The notes below the pieces were generated by a model that saw only the letters and a list, made by a program, of their open reading frames with translations, ran no database searches and was not told the origin of the DNA. Positions 9,465 to 22,397 of a DNA stretch of 59,944 nucleotides are shown here, piece by piece. The stretch is from assembly GCA_013054445.1 (NCBI GenBank), contig JAAMPI010000143.1, forward strand, positions 1 through 59,944, written 5' to 3'. Source of the DNA: Cudoniella acicularis (lineage: Eukaryota > Ascomycota > Leotiomycetes > Helotiales > Helotiaceae). The number at the start of each line of letters is the position of its first letter. The first letter of the stretch is position 1. The translations under genes and the position numbers were made by a program.

Positions 9465-11216
9465 ATGGCTTCAAATTTATACTCGTATACACCAGTCGAC
9501 AGCAATGCCAGCGAAATACGAATAGCTCAGATCAATCCCGCCGAAAACAAGAACGATCCAATAAACTGCCACTTAATCCACGTTTCACTTGACGATAAAC
9601 CCTCTTACAAAGCCCTATCCTACACTTGGGGTAAAGAAACGGCATGCATTCCCGTGACCATCGATGGAAAATCAGCGATGCTAACGCCGAATCTCGATGC
9701 CGCTTTGAAAAGACTTCGACCAAAAGATAAGCCTCTTTTAATCTGGGTGGACTTCATCTGTATTGATCAATCAAATCTGGTGGAAAGGAGTGCTCAGGCA
9801 GCCAAAATGCGAAATGTTTACAAACAGGCAGAAAATGTCTGTGTTTGGCTGGGACTAGCGGACGAGAAAAGCGAGCGTGCATGGCGACTTATCGAACTTT
9901 TGGTGGACGGCTCAGAAGGAGCTATAGCGGCGATTGTGAGTGATTCATCTCGACTGGAGAATTTTGAAGCTTTGAAAGTTTTGTTCAGGCGGCCGTATTG
10001 GTGGCGGATATGGGTAGTTCAGGAGGTGAATTGTGGAAGGGAAAATGGAAGAGAGGTTGAAGTCTTTTGTGGCGAGAGATCGATCACCTGGAGAGGACTT
10101 CTTTCGATGTCTGCCAATATGGAAAGCATCAAGGAACACTTGGTCAGATCGGTGTACCCCAACGACCCGACATCAATCTTTTCCCTCATGGGAGGTGGCC
10201 CTCGTGGATTGCACTTGACAAAATTTTCGGAAAGCCATGAACCGCAACTCTTGGAGTTACTGTACTCGCATATGTCGAAGTTTTCAACGGACCCCAAAGA
10301 CAAAGTGTATGCATTGATTGGAGTCTCGAGTTCGAGGGAAACCTTTGGTCCAACCGATTATACTCGATCCATACACGATGCATACATCCATACTGCATGG
10401 CACATCATCTCTACAACTAAAAGCCTCGATGTCATTTGCGCTTCACAAAACGACGATAATATATACGATTTGCCTTCTTGGGTTCCTGACTGGGAACGGA
10501 GAAGGGTACACCCAAACCACAGAGTTATAGGTCTCCATATACGGGAAGCCTTCAATGCCGCCGGAGACTCCTTAGCCGAATTCTCCTTCTCAAACGATCA
10601 TAAGATCTTGAACGCCCAAGGTTTCGTAGTCGATAGTCTCAAAGAAGTTTCGAGTTCTTTTTACATGGAGGGCGACCACCATGCAGAATCTAAAGTCATT
10701 CAAACACTTCACGCCTTTGAAGAATGGTGGAATCTCTATGCATCTTGCAAAGGGACTGATCCTGCTGCACAAGAAGTTTTCCGACGGACGTTTTGTGGCG
10801 GAGACTGGCATGCTGTTTATGATATACACCACATGAAAAGGCTTCAAATTTTCTGTGCGTTGCACCGGAAACTCCTCCCAGATATTGGATTCACGCCACC
10901 TCCATTCGAGGACAGTTCTGTGGTTGAAAATGAAGAAGATCAGCGTGCGACGGTCTCAGCAGCTAACTTGAGAATGCATGGGAAATGTCTTGCTATTTCT
11001 TCCTCGGCGAGACTTGTATGTTTTGCTCCTTTGGGTACGAGAGAGGGGGATTTGATATGTGTGCTTCTTGGGTGTAAATATCCTGTTGTTCTTCATCCTG
11101 TTAAGGAGCATTATGTGTTGATTGGGGAGGTTTATGTTGATGGTATTATGAATGGAGAGTTGATGACGGATTTCGAGAAAGGGATATATCAGAGGGTGGA
11201 TTTTGAAATTCATTAA
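9465..11216 (+). CDS. HET-domain protein (het-6 type), intact single exon
   Basis: A 583-aa frame without introns. The HET domain is complete: YKALSYTWG (about residues 48-56), IWVDFICIDQ (about 93-102), ERSAQAAKMRNVYKQAENVC, then RPYWWRIWVVQEV and DPKDKVYALIGV. The C-terminal part has the usual LAISSSARL...GDLICVLLG...YVLIGEVYVDGIMNGE segment of het-6-like proteins. HET domains trigger programmed cell death after fusion of incompatible hyphae; the partner and trigger of this one are unknown. There are no nonsense changes, in contrast to the multidomain NLR genes in this window. The start follows a purine-rich leader (GAG ATG G). Length and motifs match full-length family members. Confidence 0.95.
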   Translation: MASNLYSYTPVDSNASEIRIAQINPAENKNDPINCHLIHVSLDDKPSYKALSYTWGKETACIPVTIDGKSAMLTPNLDAALKRLRPKDKPLLIWVDFICIDQSNLVERSAQAAKMRNVYKQAENVCVWLGLADEKSERAWRLIELLVDGSEGAIAAIVSDSSRLENFEALKVLFRRPYWWRIWVVQEVNCGRENGREVEVFCGERSITWRGLLSMSANMESIKEHLVRSVYPNDPTSIFSLMGGGPRGLHLTKFSESHEPQLLELLYSHMSKFSTDPKDKVYALIGVSSSRETFGPTDYTRSIHDAYIHTAWHIISTTKSLDVICASQNDDNIYDLPSWVPDWERRRVHPNHRVIGLHIREAFNAAGDSLAEFSFSNDHKILNAQGFVVDSLKEVSSSFYMEGDHHAESKVIQTLHAFEEWWNLYASCKGTDPAAQEVFRRTFCGGDWHAVYDIHHMKRLQIFCALHRKLLPDIGFTPPPFEDSSVVENEEDQRATVSAANLRMHGKCLAISSSARLVCFAPLGTREGDLICVLLGCKYPVVLHPVKEHYVLIGEVYVDGIMNGELMTDFEKGIYQRVDFEIH

Positions 11217-12632
11217 TCCATTATCGCTTCGACTGTTTCCAGGAATCCAGGCGTATGCCACGATGGAATTCACAAGAGTCATAACACTTCGAAGAATAAA
11301 TACTCTGTTACTGTGAGATGTTATTGGAAGGAGATGATATGAATCCTATTTTCGCCTTGTTGCAACCTGCATAATATGCTTTTGAAAGATTGAGTATTTG
11401 TTATGATACTTTTAAGTAATGAGAATAGAATCGTGAAACAGGACTACCTCGAAGTGTTCGAAGGGATACCAGAAATTTCAATAAAGTAATGAGAGATCAT
11501 TGAAAAGCGCTTAAAGAACGCAGATCAGATGGGGCGGGTATAAATTTCAGAAATAGGCACTGTACATAAAGGTAGCTGGCAGGCTTTAAAAAGTAAGAAG
11601 CCTAGCAAATGACCCAGATGTATTGAGGCAATCAGATTTGACCATCAGGCTTTATATCAACAAAGATGCGTGAATTCAGTGAAAGGCACTCACACAATAT
11701 AAAACCCTCGTAATCTCATTGTCATACACCGAAAAAAGAAAAGTACTTCCTACTTATGATATTCGAGAAAACCATAATCCATTGAGTCACACAAAGATGA
11801 GCAAGGGTATTCCCAAACTGTAAGAAGCCATCAATCAAAATTTATAACTATTAGATTCTCAAGGGTTAACAGTTAAAATATAATAGTGGAATATGACACT
11901 TTCTGACTTTGGTAGAGGGCTTGATACCCCCCCTTTCCCCCATATTCATTTACAAATTTTATACTGTTATAATAGAACTCCACAATTCTACCCCAAAATA
12001 ACCAATAAACACAAATTAGATAATTATTTACCTCAGATCCTAATAATCGCAGTAAAATAAGGAAGTGATAATAAAGTCGGTTCACCAACTTCGCTTCAGA
12101 CTTGCTCGCGCTCAGCACACGCAATCTCACCCACCTCCTTCAATTTCCCTCTTAACCCCCTCTATTTTAAAATAAAACTCCCCTCCCCACTCCCTAAAAA
12201 ACATCACTCCCAAAACCACTCTCACATCCTCCATCGCATCTTTATCTTCAGCATGCATAAACCCACACAGTAATTATGACGCAAAAAACATCCTCCCTTC
12301 CTTACTAAATTCTTAGCCCGTACCAAACTGTCACCAAATCGCTAACAACTAACAATTTCTCGAATATTCTTCATTTCTTTTTAGGTGGTAAGAATGGCAT
12401 CAAAATTATGGCAGGATGAGAGAATTTTGTTTTGTTTTCGCTGGGTTGGATTGGATTTCAGTCAGAGAGAGGAGAAAGTTGAGAGGGTGTTTAACGTCTC
12501 TTCATCTTCTTCTGGGATAAGATATTTCTTCTCTTTTTTTTTCTTTATGTAGGGAAATGAAGATACGAACGATAATTGATCACCTTCTTGCGACTACGAC
12601 AATGGTCTTTTCTTGATCTACGAGGGTTTCAG
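11217..12632. other. Intergenic DNA without a supported gene
   Basis: No motif-bearing frame. 12120-12250 is strongly pyrimidine-rich, as often seen in fungal promoters. An 85-codon minus-strand frame (11873-12130) is low complexity and not believed. Confidence 0.45.
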
Positions 12633-12707
12633 TTAATATCCACCGAGTCGAACAAAACTCTCCTTTCCGGATCAAAACCAAAACCTTCTAATTAATATCC
12701 ACCGAGT
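12633..12707. repeat. Direct repeat of 16 bp, 59 bp apart
   Basis: TTAATATCCACCGAGT occurs at 12633-12648 and again at 12692-12707, just before the decayed F-box-like gene. It may be a duplicated regulatory site or a footprint; no function is evident. Confidence 0.6.
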
Positions 12708-12900
12708 TGCCACTCACTCACTCACTCACGCTCACGCTCATCTCAAAAATAGCACCACACCGCAAACCCAAACGCAGCTCAACCACCAACAACAAAAACC
12801 CACCACCACGCACAATTTCCAAGCCCTTATCCCCGCCCTCCTCCCCAACAACCACAGAATCGCACACAACAAACACAACAACACCAAAACCTAACCCATC

Positions 12901-14831
12901 TCCCCCCCCAAACTCCACCACCAAATCCTCACCCTCATCCCCCCAGCAGACCACTTAACACTAACCCTCACCTCTAACTCCTACTACTTCCCCTCCGGCC
13001 CTACATCCACTCCCACCCTATTCCCCTTCGCAACACCACCCTCCTCAAGCTCCTGCGCCTGCTAATCTGGCGCCCGCACTTCCGTCAACACATCAAGACC
13101 CTCTCTATGTTCACGCTCTCAAAACCAAGCATCAGTGCAAGACAGATGCATGAGATTTGCCCCTCGGAGAAATTGAGGAAGATGTTTAGGAAGGCGATGG
13201 ATCAGGGAAATGGGAAGGGGCAGGGGGCATTTGGGAGGAAGTTTTGTGATGAGTGGAATAGGGCGGTGTTTACGGCTATTGATGAGGAGAGTGCTGAAGC
13301 GATGGCTGCTCTCTTGCTTTTTTGGTGTCCTGAGGTGGAGAGCGTGACGATTGAGATGGGGAGTGTTGAGCCGTTTTATGTCGAGAAGATTTTAGGTCCC
13401 GGGACAAAGGAGGCAGTAATTGTCGACAAGAAAACTGGAAGAAGCGTTAACAGTCACTTTTCGAAGCTGCGCAAGATTTAGATCTTGAATGCCAGCGGGC
13501 CATCGAGAGAGAAGGCGTATTTCCCGGATAAGTTGCTCGCGACCTGTTTCTCCCTGGCTACGAGTCCACCCGTTCACGTCGAGGGCTTCGTTGCCATCGG
13601 TAACAAAATGAGTATGAGCATCAACTCCTGGCTCCCTGGGAAAGCAAAGAAGCTTGCTATCGACCCTCTTGAGAGCAAGGGAATGGTTAGCAATGTGACG
13701 GATTTGACGCTACGCAACTACGATCTCTCACGTCCTTTCCTCAGCCATTTCCTCCCCGGCTTTGATAAGTTGGAACGCTTCGAATACGCTCATAAGCATA
13801 TATAGTCTTCCTTCCGCAGTGGGCGCATTCTGAGGCCCGAAGCTTTGAAGGAGGGTCTCCTCGTCAGCGCTAGAAGATTCCTTGCAGGTATTGAAGGTTC
13901 ATCATAATGATATGATTTGGGGCGTTAATCCTGGGACTGATGCGAAATGGAGGCCGGTCGGCTCTATGCAGGAGTTCGGAAAGTTGAGGTATACGGATGT
14001 TGATGCTATGATGCTTATTGGCGAGGAGAGGAAGTTCGTGCAGCAGATTCAAGATTGGATAGTCAAGCCGTCACTTCCTATTATCAGCAATGCACCGATT
14101 GGGAAGGATGATAGATCGAATGACGAGAACGGGCCAGTGTCGAGTGTATTGCCAACATATTAGGCACTGCTGTTTCGCATATTGGCAAAATTTGTGCAAA
14201 ATTTCCATACTATATGGGCACAATACAAGGCACGCTGGAGTTGGACAACTTTGCCCGAAACGGAAGAGACTCAGGAGAAGAACGAGGAGCCGAAAATTCC
14301 ACCGATGCGTTATACGCTAGACCAACTTGAGCTCTTCTTCAGCGCTCTACCGCCGGCGTTGGAGCACCTTACGCTCAGGAATTGTCCGCTCGTGATGTAC
14401 GACATCATCTTCACGCTCTTTACAAAGTCAGGCCTCCTGCCTGTGAACCTCAGAAACATTGCGGTGAGTTGTTTCACTTCTTCCTATTTCCTTTCCCCCC
14501 TTTTTGCTTTCCTGATTGTTGGGACTGTTGTGGGAATGTGGGTTGATGAAGTCCTTAATAGCTTGAAATCCTTCCCAAAGGGACGAGGCCTGCATGGGAT
14601 TATCTGGGTGCCGTTGACTGGAAGGGTCTGACTCGTAGGAATTGTGTAAAGCTGGTAAGGGTGGAAATTCCGGAGAGCTTAGAGAAATACATGAGGTTGA
14701 GTAAAAGTCCGGGGCAGTTATCTTTTTGGTTGAAGGGAAGCTTTTGGAGAAGGAAAGAGTATGAGAGATCGGACATGGAAAGCGCGAACTGTTGCAACTT
14801 GCAAGACATTTCATCTTTGTGTAAATTTTGA
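12901..14831 (+). pseudogene. Decayed F-box/leucine-rich-like gene
   Basis: Pieces in several frames join into one protein. There is an F-box-like start (PPKLHHQILTLIPPADHL from 12904), then PYIHSHPIPLRNTTLLKLLR and RPHFRQHIKTLSMFTLS leading into the 13107 frame. A middle section follows, and then an LRR-like end (YTLDQLELFFSALPPALEHLTLRNCPLV). The last intron is 14464-14561 (GTGAGT to AATAG) and the final exon ends at TGA 14831. Breaks are TAG at 13479 (after LRKI), TAG at about 13803 (KHI-stop-SSF, Trp expected), a 1-nt frameshift near 13868, TAG at 14161 and a frameshift in the N-terminal part near 12970. Fungal F-box proteins recruit substrates to SCF ubiquitin ligases, but this copy cannot encode one. 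The family call rests on overall layout, not a diagnostic motif. Confidence 0.65.
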
Positions 14832-14933
14832 CATTATGAACTTGCAGAAATCTCTAGTACAGAGTAGTCGACTTTTCTGGAATCACAAATTACTTGACAA
14901 GATGAGATATTACAACAAGGAGACTAAGCCTCC

Positions 14934-15543
14934 ATGGTCAACACTCCTTTGGACAGTGACGAGGCTTTTACTGCAAATGAAGGAGCAGGGAGTATTAACG
15001 GTGTCTTGAACCAATCAAGTGAGATCTCAATGTTGGGCGGGCGCGAAAATAGCAATTCGTGCGTGAGAACCCTTGGGAAAGAAGAAAGCTCGTATCGAAA
15101 CAGGGAAAGTACGAAAACTCTAGATAAGCTTGCAGGTGCAAAAAAAGATGGTGCACCAAGGTAAGTTACTCATAAACTGTGAGCCTTTTTAAGTATTCGA
15201 GACTTCGTAATACAAAAACCTCTACCTGGAATGTAGATGAAAAGCTATTAAGAGTATCGATTTTCTTAATATCTCTGAATCTGTGAATAGTTCAGTAGTT
15301 CAAGAAGGAAATCTCTATGATCTGTCTGACAGTGTGCCAACCATTTTTTGCACCCGAAATGGGACGTACATACCACGTTCTCTTTCCAGCTCATTCAATC
15401 CAGAACGTGAATATCCTCGGAGCTTGGCCCACGTGATAGAGCACTCCTGTGATGAGCTGATTGCCTTCCTATCTCGCAGGCCCCTTTTCACTCTCCCGAG
15501 CGAAGCCGAGGATGAACATTTGAATCCCGTGCTACTGCACTGA
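14934..15543 (+). CDS. Putative small two-exon gene, unknown function
   Basis: ATG 14934 opens a 76-codon frame that runs to a consensus donor GTAAGT at 15161. Joining to the acceptor AATAG at 15290 keeps the frame into an 84-codon exon ending TGA 15543, giving 159 aa. The product is hydrophilic, Ser/Glu-rich at the N terminus, with no signal peptide, membrane segment or known motif. Frame-consistent splicing supports it, but both exons are short and it directly follows a pseudogene, so it could be a chance frame or a relic. Confidence 0.3.
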
Positions 15544-18500
15544 ACAAGTCATCGGAATCGAATTGATCCCTGTGATCTCATGATCGTTCACACGGTTCAC
15601 ACGGTCCAGAAGTCTTCTCATCTCATGTCTCACCCCCGACTCAAGATCCTTCAAGACGATCGATTGATCCACTTGATTCCCGGCATAGCCTCGGTTGAAC
15701 GCAGGCACGGCATCATGGATCTCCATCTCTGCCAGCCTCCTTGGGGCCTTGATGGGGCCTTTAGCAAATGAGGAAGAAAAAAAAACGAGTTTTTCCGCAA
15801 AACCACCGCCACTAGTCTTCTCGTCGGCTTCCGCACTTGGGGTGAGGAGTCGAAGACACGTAGGCGAGATCCAATACCCGCGTTTGGCCAAGGTGGTGGC
15901 GTCGCCCTGACATTAGTCGGAGATCGGCTCAGGTCTAAACCCGCATTGATAAGGCTGGTGAGATGGTTGGCTGGCTATGTGCTACGTTGTCTTTTTTTTT
16001 AGGAACTCGCAGAGTGAGAATGAGTGAGAACCTGGCAGAAAGTGGAGAGAAAGGAAGGTTACGTTGGAGGAATTGGAGTTTTGGCGGGGCAGGCAAAGGA
16101 CCGAGTTAGCCGAGGGAATGTGAGATCGCGTAAGAGGGAATGACTAAAGCAAAAAGGACAAAGGACTAGAAGACTGATAGAATTCTTGGGGGAAGCTGGG
16201 CAGTTGCGGTTGGGCTGGGGTTGGGGTTGGGGATAGGGACGATATGACTTGCCTTTTTTGGAAGGAAGAATATCCAAAGGTGTACAGAATGCCTGGAGAA
16301 GGTGGCGCCGGTGTGCCCATCGCTCACCCAACTGCCACTGCCAGGAGACATGTCGTCAAAAGCTAGAGTTCAAGATGCCGGTGGGTGAGATTTCCACCGG
16401 AGCTCAGGTCACAAAGGGGGAGAGTGCGTGTGGCTGAAGTCGAAATGATAGCGAAATGTTGGGGAAATGAGTTTAGTGATGTCATCGATTCCCATTTTTT
16501 TTTGCTTTTGAAGGGCCTTCGTCAAGCTCTCTTGCCGTATCTGCCAGGAAGAGAGTTTTCGATAAAGAGGGGAAGATAGGATGAAAGGTGGGCAATTCCC
16601 GGCTCCGTTCCCTCTGGGCCCTTTTCTTTTGAGGCTATCAAGACGCCGCCTGGTTTGGTGGGCAGTGGGCACGTTTTGCGATTTGCAAGCCTCAAGCACA
16701 CAATGGTCTTGCACGTGTTTCGGAGAGTCCGACGTGGAGAATCGTGGCGTGGAAAGCTCCGTGGCCGAAAATGGGGTTGAGATTGAGATTGACATTGCGA
16801 TTGTGCTGTCACATGTAAATATTTAACATTGTGAGGTCTCTGTTGAGTCTGCTCAGGTAAGACATCAGATCCAGATCCAGGTACACGATACTTGGTCCTG
16901 CAGCAAATTTCACCCTGAGACGAAGTAACTGTGACTCGGCCTTTCGCGCAAAAGGAAGACGAGCGCATCGCAGGAAAATACACGGCTGATCTTTTCAGCG
17001 GGTACGGTCGGAAAAGCTCGGGAAGTGGATCAGTTTGTCACGTGTAGGAAATTACGTGATACACATCATCTCCTCCTTGAACCTTCCTGCAGGCCGTCGC
17101 AGCAAGGCGTCGCCTAACCCCTTTTTCTCCCGAGTAAGCAATAATTATCAATCCCACGTCAATATCAGCTTCATCTGAACAATTTGCATCTCATCTAACC
17201 CACGTGTGTCCTCGCTTTACCCGCGATAACGAGATGCAACGATCGACGGTGCTTGAATAGGCTCAATTGCTTTTCCTCGTGCCCCCTATGCCGTGCTCTC
17301 AGCTCTGTCTTGTTTCGAGAGGAAAGGCTCACCCGAAAAGCCCCCCCCACACCCCACGCCCCACCGAGCTCACGATGCTCACTCACCTCATTTCTCACCA
17401 ATGATATCCAGCTAAGGGCAGAACGAAACTAATATCCTAATCCAGCCCCGTGAATTGTCTCGGAACACGACACCACTTGCAGCGCCCAACTCAATTGTTT
17501 GCAAGGCGTGATTAGAGAGTCGGGGGAAGAGTTGGCGTTTGCGGGGGCGCGTGGTGCCGCCCTGGGTTTCAAGAAATCTAACAGGGCAGCTCCCGATCGA
17601 GATAAAAATACATTGAAATCCGGGGGAACAGGAGAAAGCCCCGACCAGTTCATCGAAACAGCTGGGAATGGGCTCATATGAGCGCCTCTCGCATTGCTGC
17701 TTCGGATTTATCCGGAAGGTAGTATCTTACGAGGCATTCGCAACGACGCATCCTCGCTCGAAGGAGGTTTGGAATCTGAACTTTCAATTTTGATATCCCT
17801 CTCCCTCATGGGCCTCATCCCTGCCTCACTATCCCGGTCAATACTCCACACAATTGATGCCCCCAGGGTCTGATCGTCAGTCTCCGCATTCGGGGACTCG
17901 TGGAGACCCGCCTGGCTGCATTTTTCTAGAGCTCGTCAGCCTCCCTGTGCCATTCAGGCTCATCTTAACTTTCCTGAGGCGTTCAATATCATCAGGTCCC
18001 TAGTCTTATTGGGCCCATTAGGGGTTGCCGTGCGGACTTCTTTCTCCATCTTGCCTTGCCCTCAAAGGACGATGCTACCGGGGAGTCGCGGGTTGAGGTC
18101 GCCTATGTATGCGTGCAGGTGCACAGGACAGAACAGCAGATTTTCCATTTGCATTGATCTCCAGCGCGTCTCAGCGTTGCAAAGCAGGCGTCTGTTTCTC
18201 GTCCTTGCGCTGAAGTTTGTGCTTAGGCTTGCTGTTCCGGAATCCGAACCACAGCTTCCGGCTTGAGGCTGATCGCTGGCCGCTGGCTGCTGGCCGCTAC
18301 ATTTGTTTGGGCTTTGATCTACTGGATCTGCGAAAACCTCTATTCTCCAAGACTTTGGCACATCGCTGTGGAATGGGGTCCAGGCTAGTTAAGCCAGAGC
18401 CGTTGTGATGATGGCAAGGCGGTGACAGGGCGAGACGGGCCGTGTTTTGGCCCACCATACTTGTATGCTTGCCGCTCACCTCTCACCGCAGGTTGTCGAC

Positions 18501-21500
18501 GAAATATTATCACGACCCCCACGCACGCCGAGGCCCCGTGGAGTTTTCGTGGAGGCATGCTCGGTGTCGTCGTCGGATGCACGTTACCCTTGTCGTTCCA
18601 GCCTGATGGGAAAGGGTTGAAAGGCTCAGGCTGACCCTCCGCCTTTTTGCACGTTTTCCAGGAAATGATACGCTCACGAGGCGCATGGCCCATGGGGCAA
18701 GATGACTCCGATGGAAAACCGTCAGTGGTAGTCGGGGCGAGGCTTCTACTCAGCCCCAGCAAATTTCGATTCAAGACGAAACCGTCAAATCACGTCGTGG
18801 CCATCGCCACACCTGGGCAACAACGTTGCGCTGACACCGAAGGAGAGGTAAGCTTTGGAGGCTGGAGCACCGAGATGTCGTGACAATATTTGCAGCAGGC
18901 AGAGGCCTTCGTGACGCAATGCAACTTACGAGTCATAACCAGCGGCGTTGCTCAGCTGAGCGACTCTTTGCGGCCCACGATAATTTTGATGTTGTGGACT
19001 TGGAGTTGTGGCACTGACACTGCCCGCAATCCCGCACCGTGCCCCTACTTCCCCCAAAATATCTTCTTATCTCATCTCTGTTATCTGTCTTGAGCCCTAA
19101 GGATTTAGGCCAGAGCTTAGGCCAACATGGGTATCGCACCAACGCTTGTCACTCTTCCGCAACAAGAAAGCCGATAGAGGCCGGATATCCCTTTGCGAGT
19201 GATCAGACCATGGGTCTGGGTGCCCAAGCACCTCAAGAAAGCCTTTATTTCGGCGAAACCTAGATGCCACCAATCCTCGCCCAGGCCAGCCTTGTTCCCT
19301 TGTAAGGTGCCTGGCGAATCCTGGGAGCTTCTGGAAGCATGAAAGAACACGAGGCAGAGGATTGTATCCCCGCCATTGCCGCCCCCAACGCATGACGACG
19401 TACCCCCGAATAGCGTCAACTATCGCTGTCACTATCATGCTGAAACTTGGAACTTTCTCTTGCGCTGGCAAGCTGCGATTCATGCCTCTTGGACCCAGCG
19501 TTCAGAGGGATTTCTACTGGTATTTTTTCAGCAGGTTCCCAGCGCTGGACAGGGTACGAAAGCCACTCGAAATTCGGTGTTCCCCCACTCCAGAGATTTT
19601 GACAATGACTCCACCAACACATTCATCTCCTATCTCCACGAACAGATGTTCCGAATCCGAGAGGCTCAAGAAAAATCCAGGAGAGAAAAGTCCATGCGAG
19701 ATCCCCACCAAAAAAATCGATAGCCTCGTCGCAGGCCAGTCGACGATGCCAATGTCGCGATATTGTTTCGGTTCCCACTTTCCCCTTCCTCCGTAACATC
19801 CCGATATCTGTCCCAGGGTGACAGGGCCCCAGACAGCGATATCCATAGCAATGACTAAGAACTCCACCCCATTTTCGAGGCTCATGCTAAGGCAACAAAA
19901 CTCTAACTGAGCGCACCGTTGAAAAGACCCCAGATACGGACCGAAGAAGGGCCTGATTTCAAAAACCACCTTTTTTGGCCTTCAAATTTTCACATACCAG
20001 CAGACCTTTTACTCACCGTCATTTTGAAGATGGGACTAAAGATAAGATAAAAAAGGTTTCTTTCTAGCCCCATTTTTCCTACCTTTCACAAGCTCATCTC
20101 TATTCACACCCCCAACATTCCCATTTTGGTGGACTCTGGAAAGAAATTGGAATAAAAAAAAAAGATCCTTTTCAAACGCCGACTTTCCCCAATCCGTTGT
20201 CGTCATCGCTTGGACACGGGGAAGAGGATAGACGCACGAGTCAGAACTCAGGGAGAGAGAACGAGGCCCGGAATGATGGTTTGAGAGGTGGTGCTAAAGT
20301 GCCGGCAAACGCGGATCCCGAGGAATCAGATCTGGAGGCTGGAGCTGCTTCAGATGGTGGATCGACTAGCGCTGCGCTTGATGCTTATCAAGACGCCAAA
20401 CACATGTCGTGATGTTTGAACCTGATTTTGAAGCAGGCAAGAAATTGTGATACGAAGTGTTTATCACAGGCGAAGAAGGACATTCTTACTCGGAACAAGC
20501 AAGCGATGTCTTTGACGCATAGAATCAAGCTGCAGTCTGAGAGCTAGAATTGATCTGGAAACATTTGAGAAACAATCTCACCGGCTCTTCAAGAGAGCTG
20601 AGAAAAAAGAGGCCTGAAAGGGGGCCGGGGGTGAGCTCATTACGCAAAATCAGAAGTTCTTCGACTTTGAAACTTCAGAGCATCCTTTCCTCCTTTACCG
20701 CCCCCTTCCGCCATTGCCATTGCCTACCGCGGATAGAGCTCAAAAGACTTTGGCCTCGTCTCGAGCGCCTTTCCCCACATCAAAGATTTGCACCCCAAGG
20801 TAGAGGAGTGGCTGCAGTAGAAAATAGTGACGCTGATCAGGAGATTTCGTCGCCGTACCCCAGGTTTCCATGCAGTCGTCCGGTAGTAATACATCTACCG
20901 ACAGAGTCCCGAAAGTCGACTCACCACATCATATGTGGAGAACTTATATCGCCTTCTTGGTGACTTGGCTTTGCATCAATTCGTGAGTCCCTTGCATGAG
21001 GTGGCCCCCCGCTTGGCGGCCAAGTCCAGATGCTTCACTTATGAAAAAGAAACATACGAAGCCCAAACGTCATCACGAGACAGGTCTAACAAACCGGGAA
21101 TAAGAATAGAAAATAAAGAAAAAGGCAGACGTAAAAGGGGTCATACCACGGCGACCAGTCAGAAATAGAGAAAGACGGAAAAGATATGACAGGTTCTAGG
21201 TCTCTAGGAACCTTGCATGCCGGTATTCCCCCCACAAACTCAAACTCCCCTCTACACCACACCAACACGCTTATGCCCCTTTTCTATTCAAGGCGCGGAT
21301 GTTTGACCGCACGTTTCTTGATTCTTGATCTGACGAGTCAGTTCCCGGATTGGTCTTTACCCTGACTTTCTCTGGCGCGTGGGTGTGCCTTGGCTTGCCC
21401 TTCTTGCTTGGAACGTGGAAGGAAGGTGTGAAGGGGGCGGGTGCTGGACGGTATCGCAACAGTGGCAATAAAGTGGCAAAATAGGTAATGAACCGGGGGG

Positions 21501-22397
21501 AGGATAGTACAGTACCTTCAGGCCATAACAAATGTTAATGAGCACTGACCAGTATTTAACTATAAATAGCAATATATTGCGAAAGCCGAACAGGTGATTG
21601 GCCTGGCGACCCTTGAAGACACGGCCACAATCACCTCACATTTAATATTTATTACGCCCTGGGTTGTAAGCGTCCCGTATTAACTGATTTAGGTCACGTT
21701 GTCACGAAGCCTTAGTCAAGAGACAATGGATTGACGCCTGATTTTTTCCATCTTTTTTTCCTCTATTTTTGTGGGTCTGAAGCCGGTGGCACCCCGGGAG
21801 CCCGCCGGTAGCCCCAGGCGCCACAAGTCTGAGTTCGCTTGCATTTGCAAATGTTTCATGATCCACCCAGCCATGGCAGTTTTAATATATCCCCGTTTAC
21901 CACTGTGCCTAGACTGGTAAGCTGTTATGTTACTGTACCCCCATACACTCTTTTCCTTTATGACAATTAAGAATATGACGACTATTCCACTGGAAGCAAA
22001 AGAGAAGGTTCAGAAGGGTTTTAACCGGCAAATACGCTAAAGCGCATTCCTTGGCTTCGGCGCTCCCGAGAGCCGGGGTGATTTTGCTGGTCCTGGTCCT
22101 AGTTACCCCCACCTTTCCCGCTTCTATACCCAATTAACATGCTGGTCTCGAGTCCAGGGTAGACTTTACAAACATCTCGAGTTCTCCACTATTGATAACA
22201 TCATTTTTAGGACAATAACACCATCCGCAAGCTTGCATATTCTGGTACGACGCAGATGTGTTTTACCAGCCTTCTGGATCCAAGCGGCTCTTCCTTTCAT
22301 GTATAAACTCCCGGGGTCCGCAGGTCACTTCTTCCTACATATCCATTCGATGGATACACTGCTGCAGCAAATTTAACCGTCGAACGAACACCTATTC
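15544..22397. other. 6.8-kb stretch with no supported protein gene
   Basis: Many short frames overlap on both strands here, but none shows a motif, a coherent intron chain or strand-consistent codon use. GC content is ordinary, unlike the AT-rich mutated islands elsewhere. Pyrimidine-rich tracts around 20080-20200 and a frame at 20197-20412 (no ATG start) look like the promoter and first exon of a lost or unrecognised gene. A truncated TIR sits at 21420-21509. The right end holds the promoter of the transporter gene. Confidence 0.5.
21420..21509 (-). repeat. Truncated copy of the 38.2-38.6 kb TIR element
   Basis: GTGCTGGACGGTATCGCAAC, AGTGGCAATAAAGTGGCAAA and a G-rich run ending GGATAGTA match the right terminal repeat of the element at 38196-38628, including about 40 bp of subterminal sequence. 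No matching left end is visible nearby, so this is a solo end or deletion product. Confidence 0.7.

Noticed and set aside
12718..12954. Gly/Val-rich minus-strand frame and Pro/Thr-rich plus-strand frame
   Set aside because: Low-complexity products of the G-depleted stretch; the F-box-like reading in another frame explains the right half better.
18385..18774. 129-codon minus-strand frame and overlapping frames in the gene-poor stretch
   Set aside because: Overlaps frames on both strands, with no motif, splice chain or codon bias.
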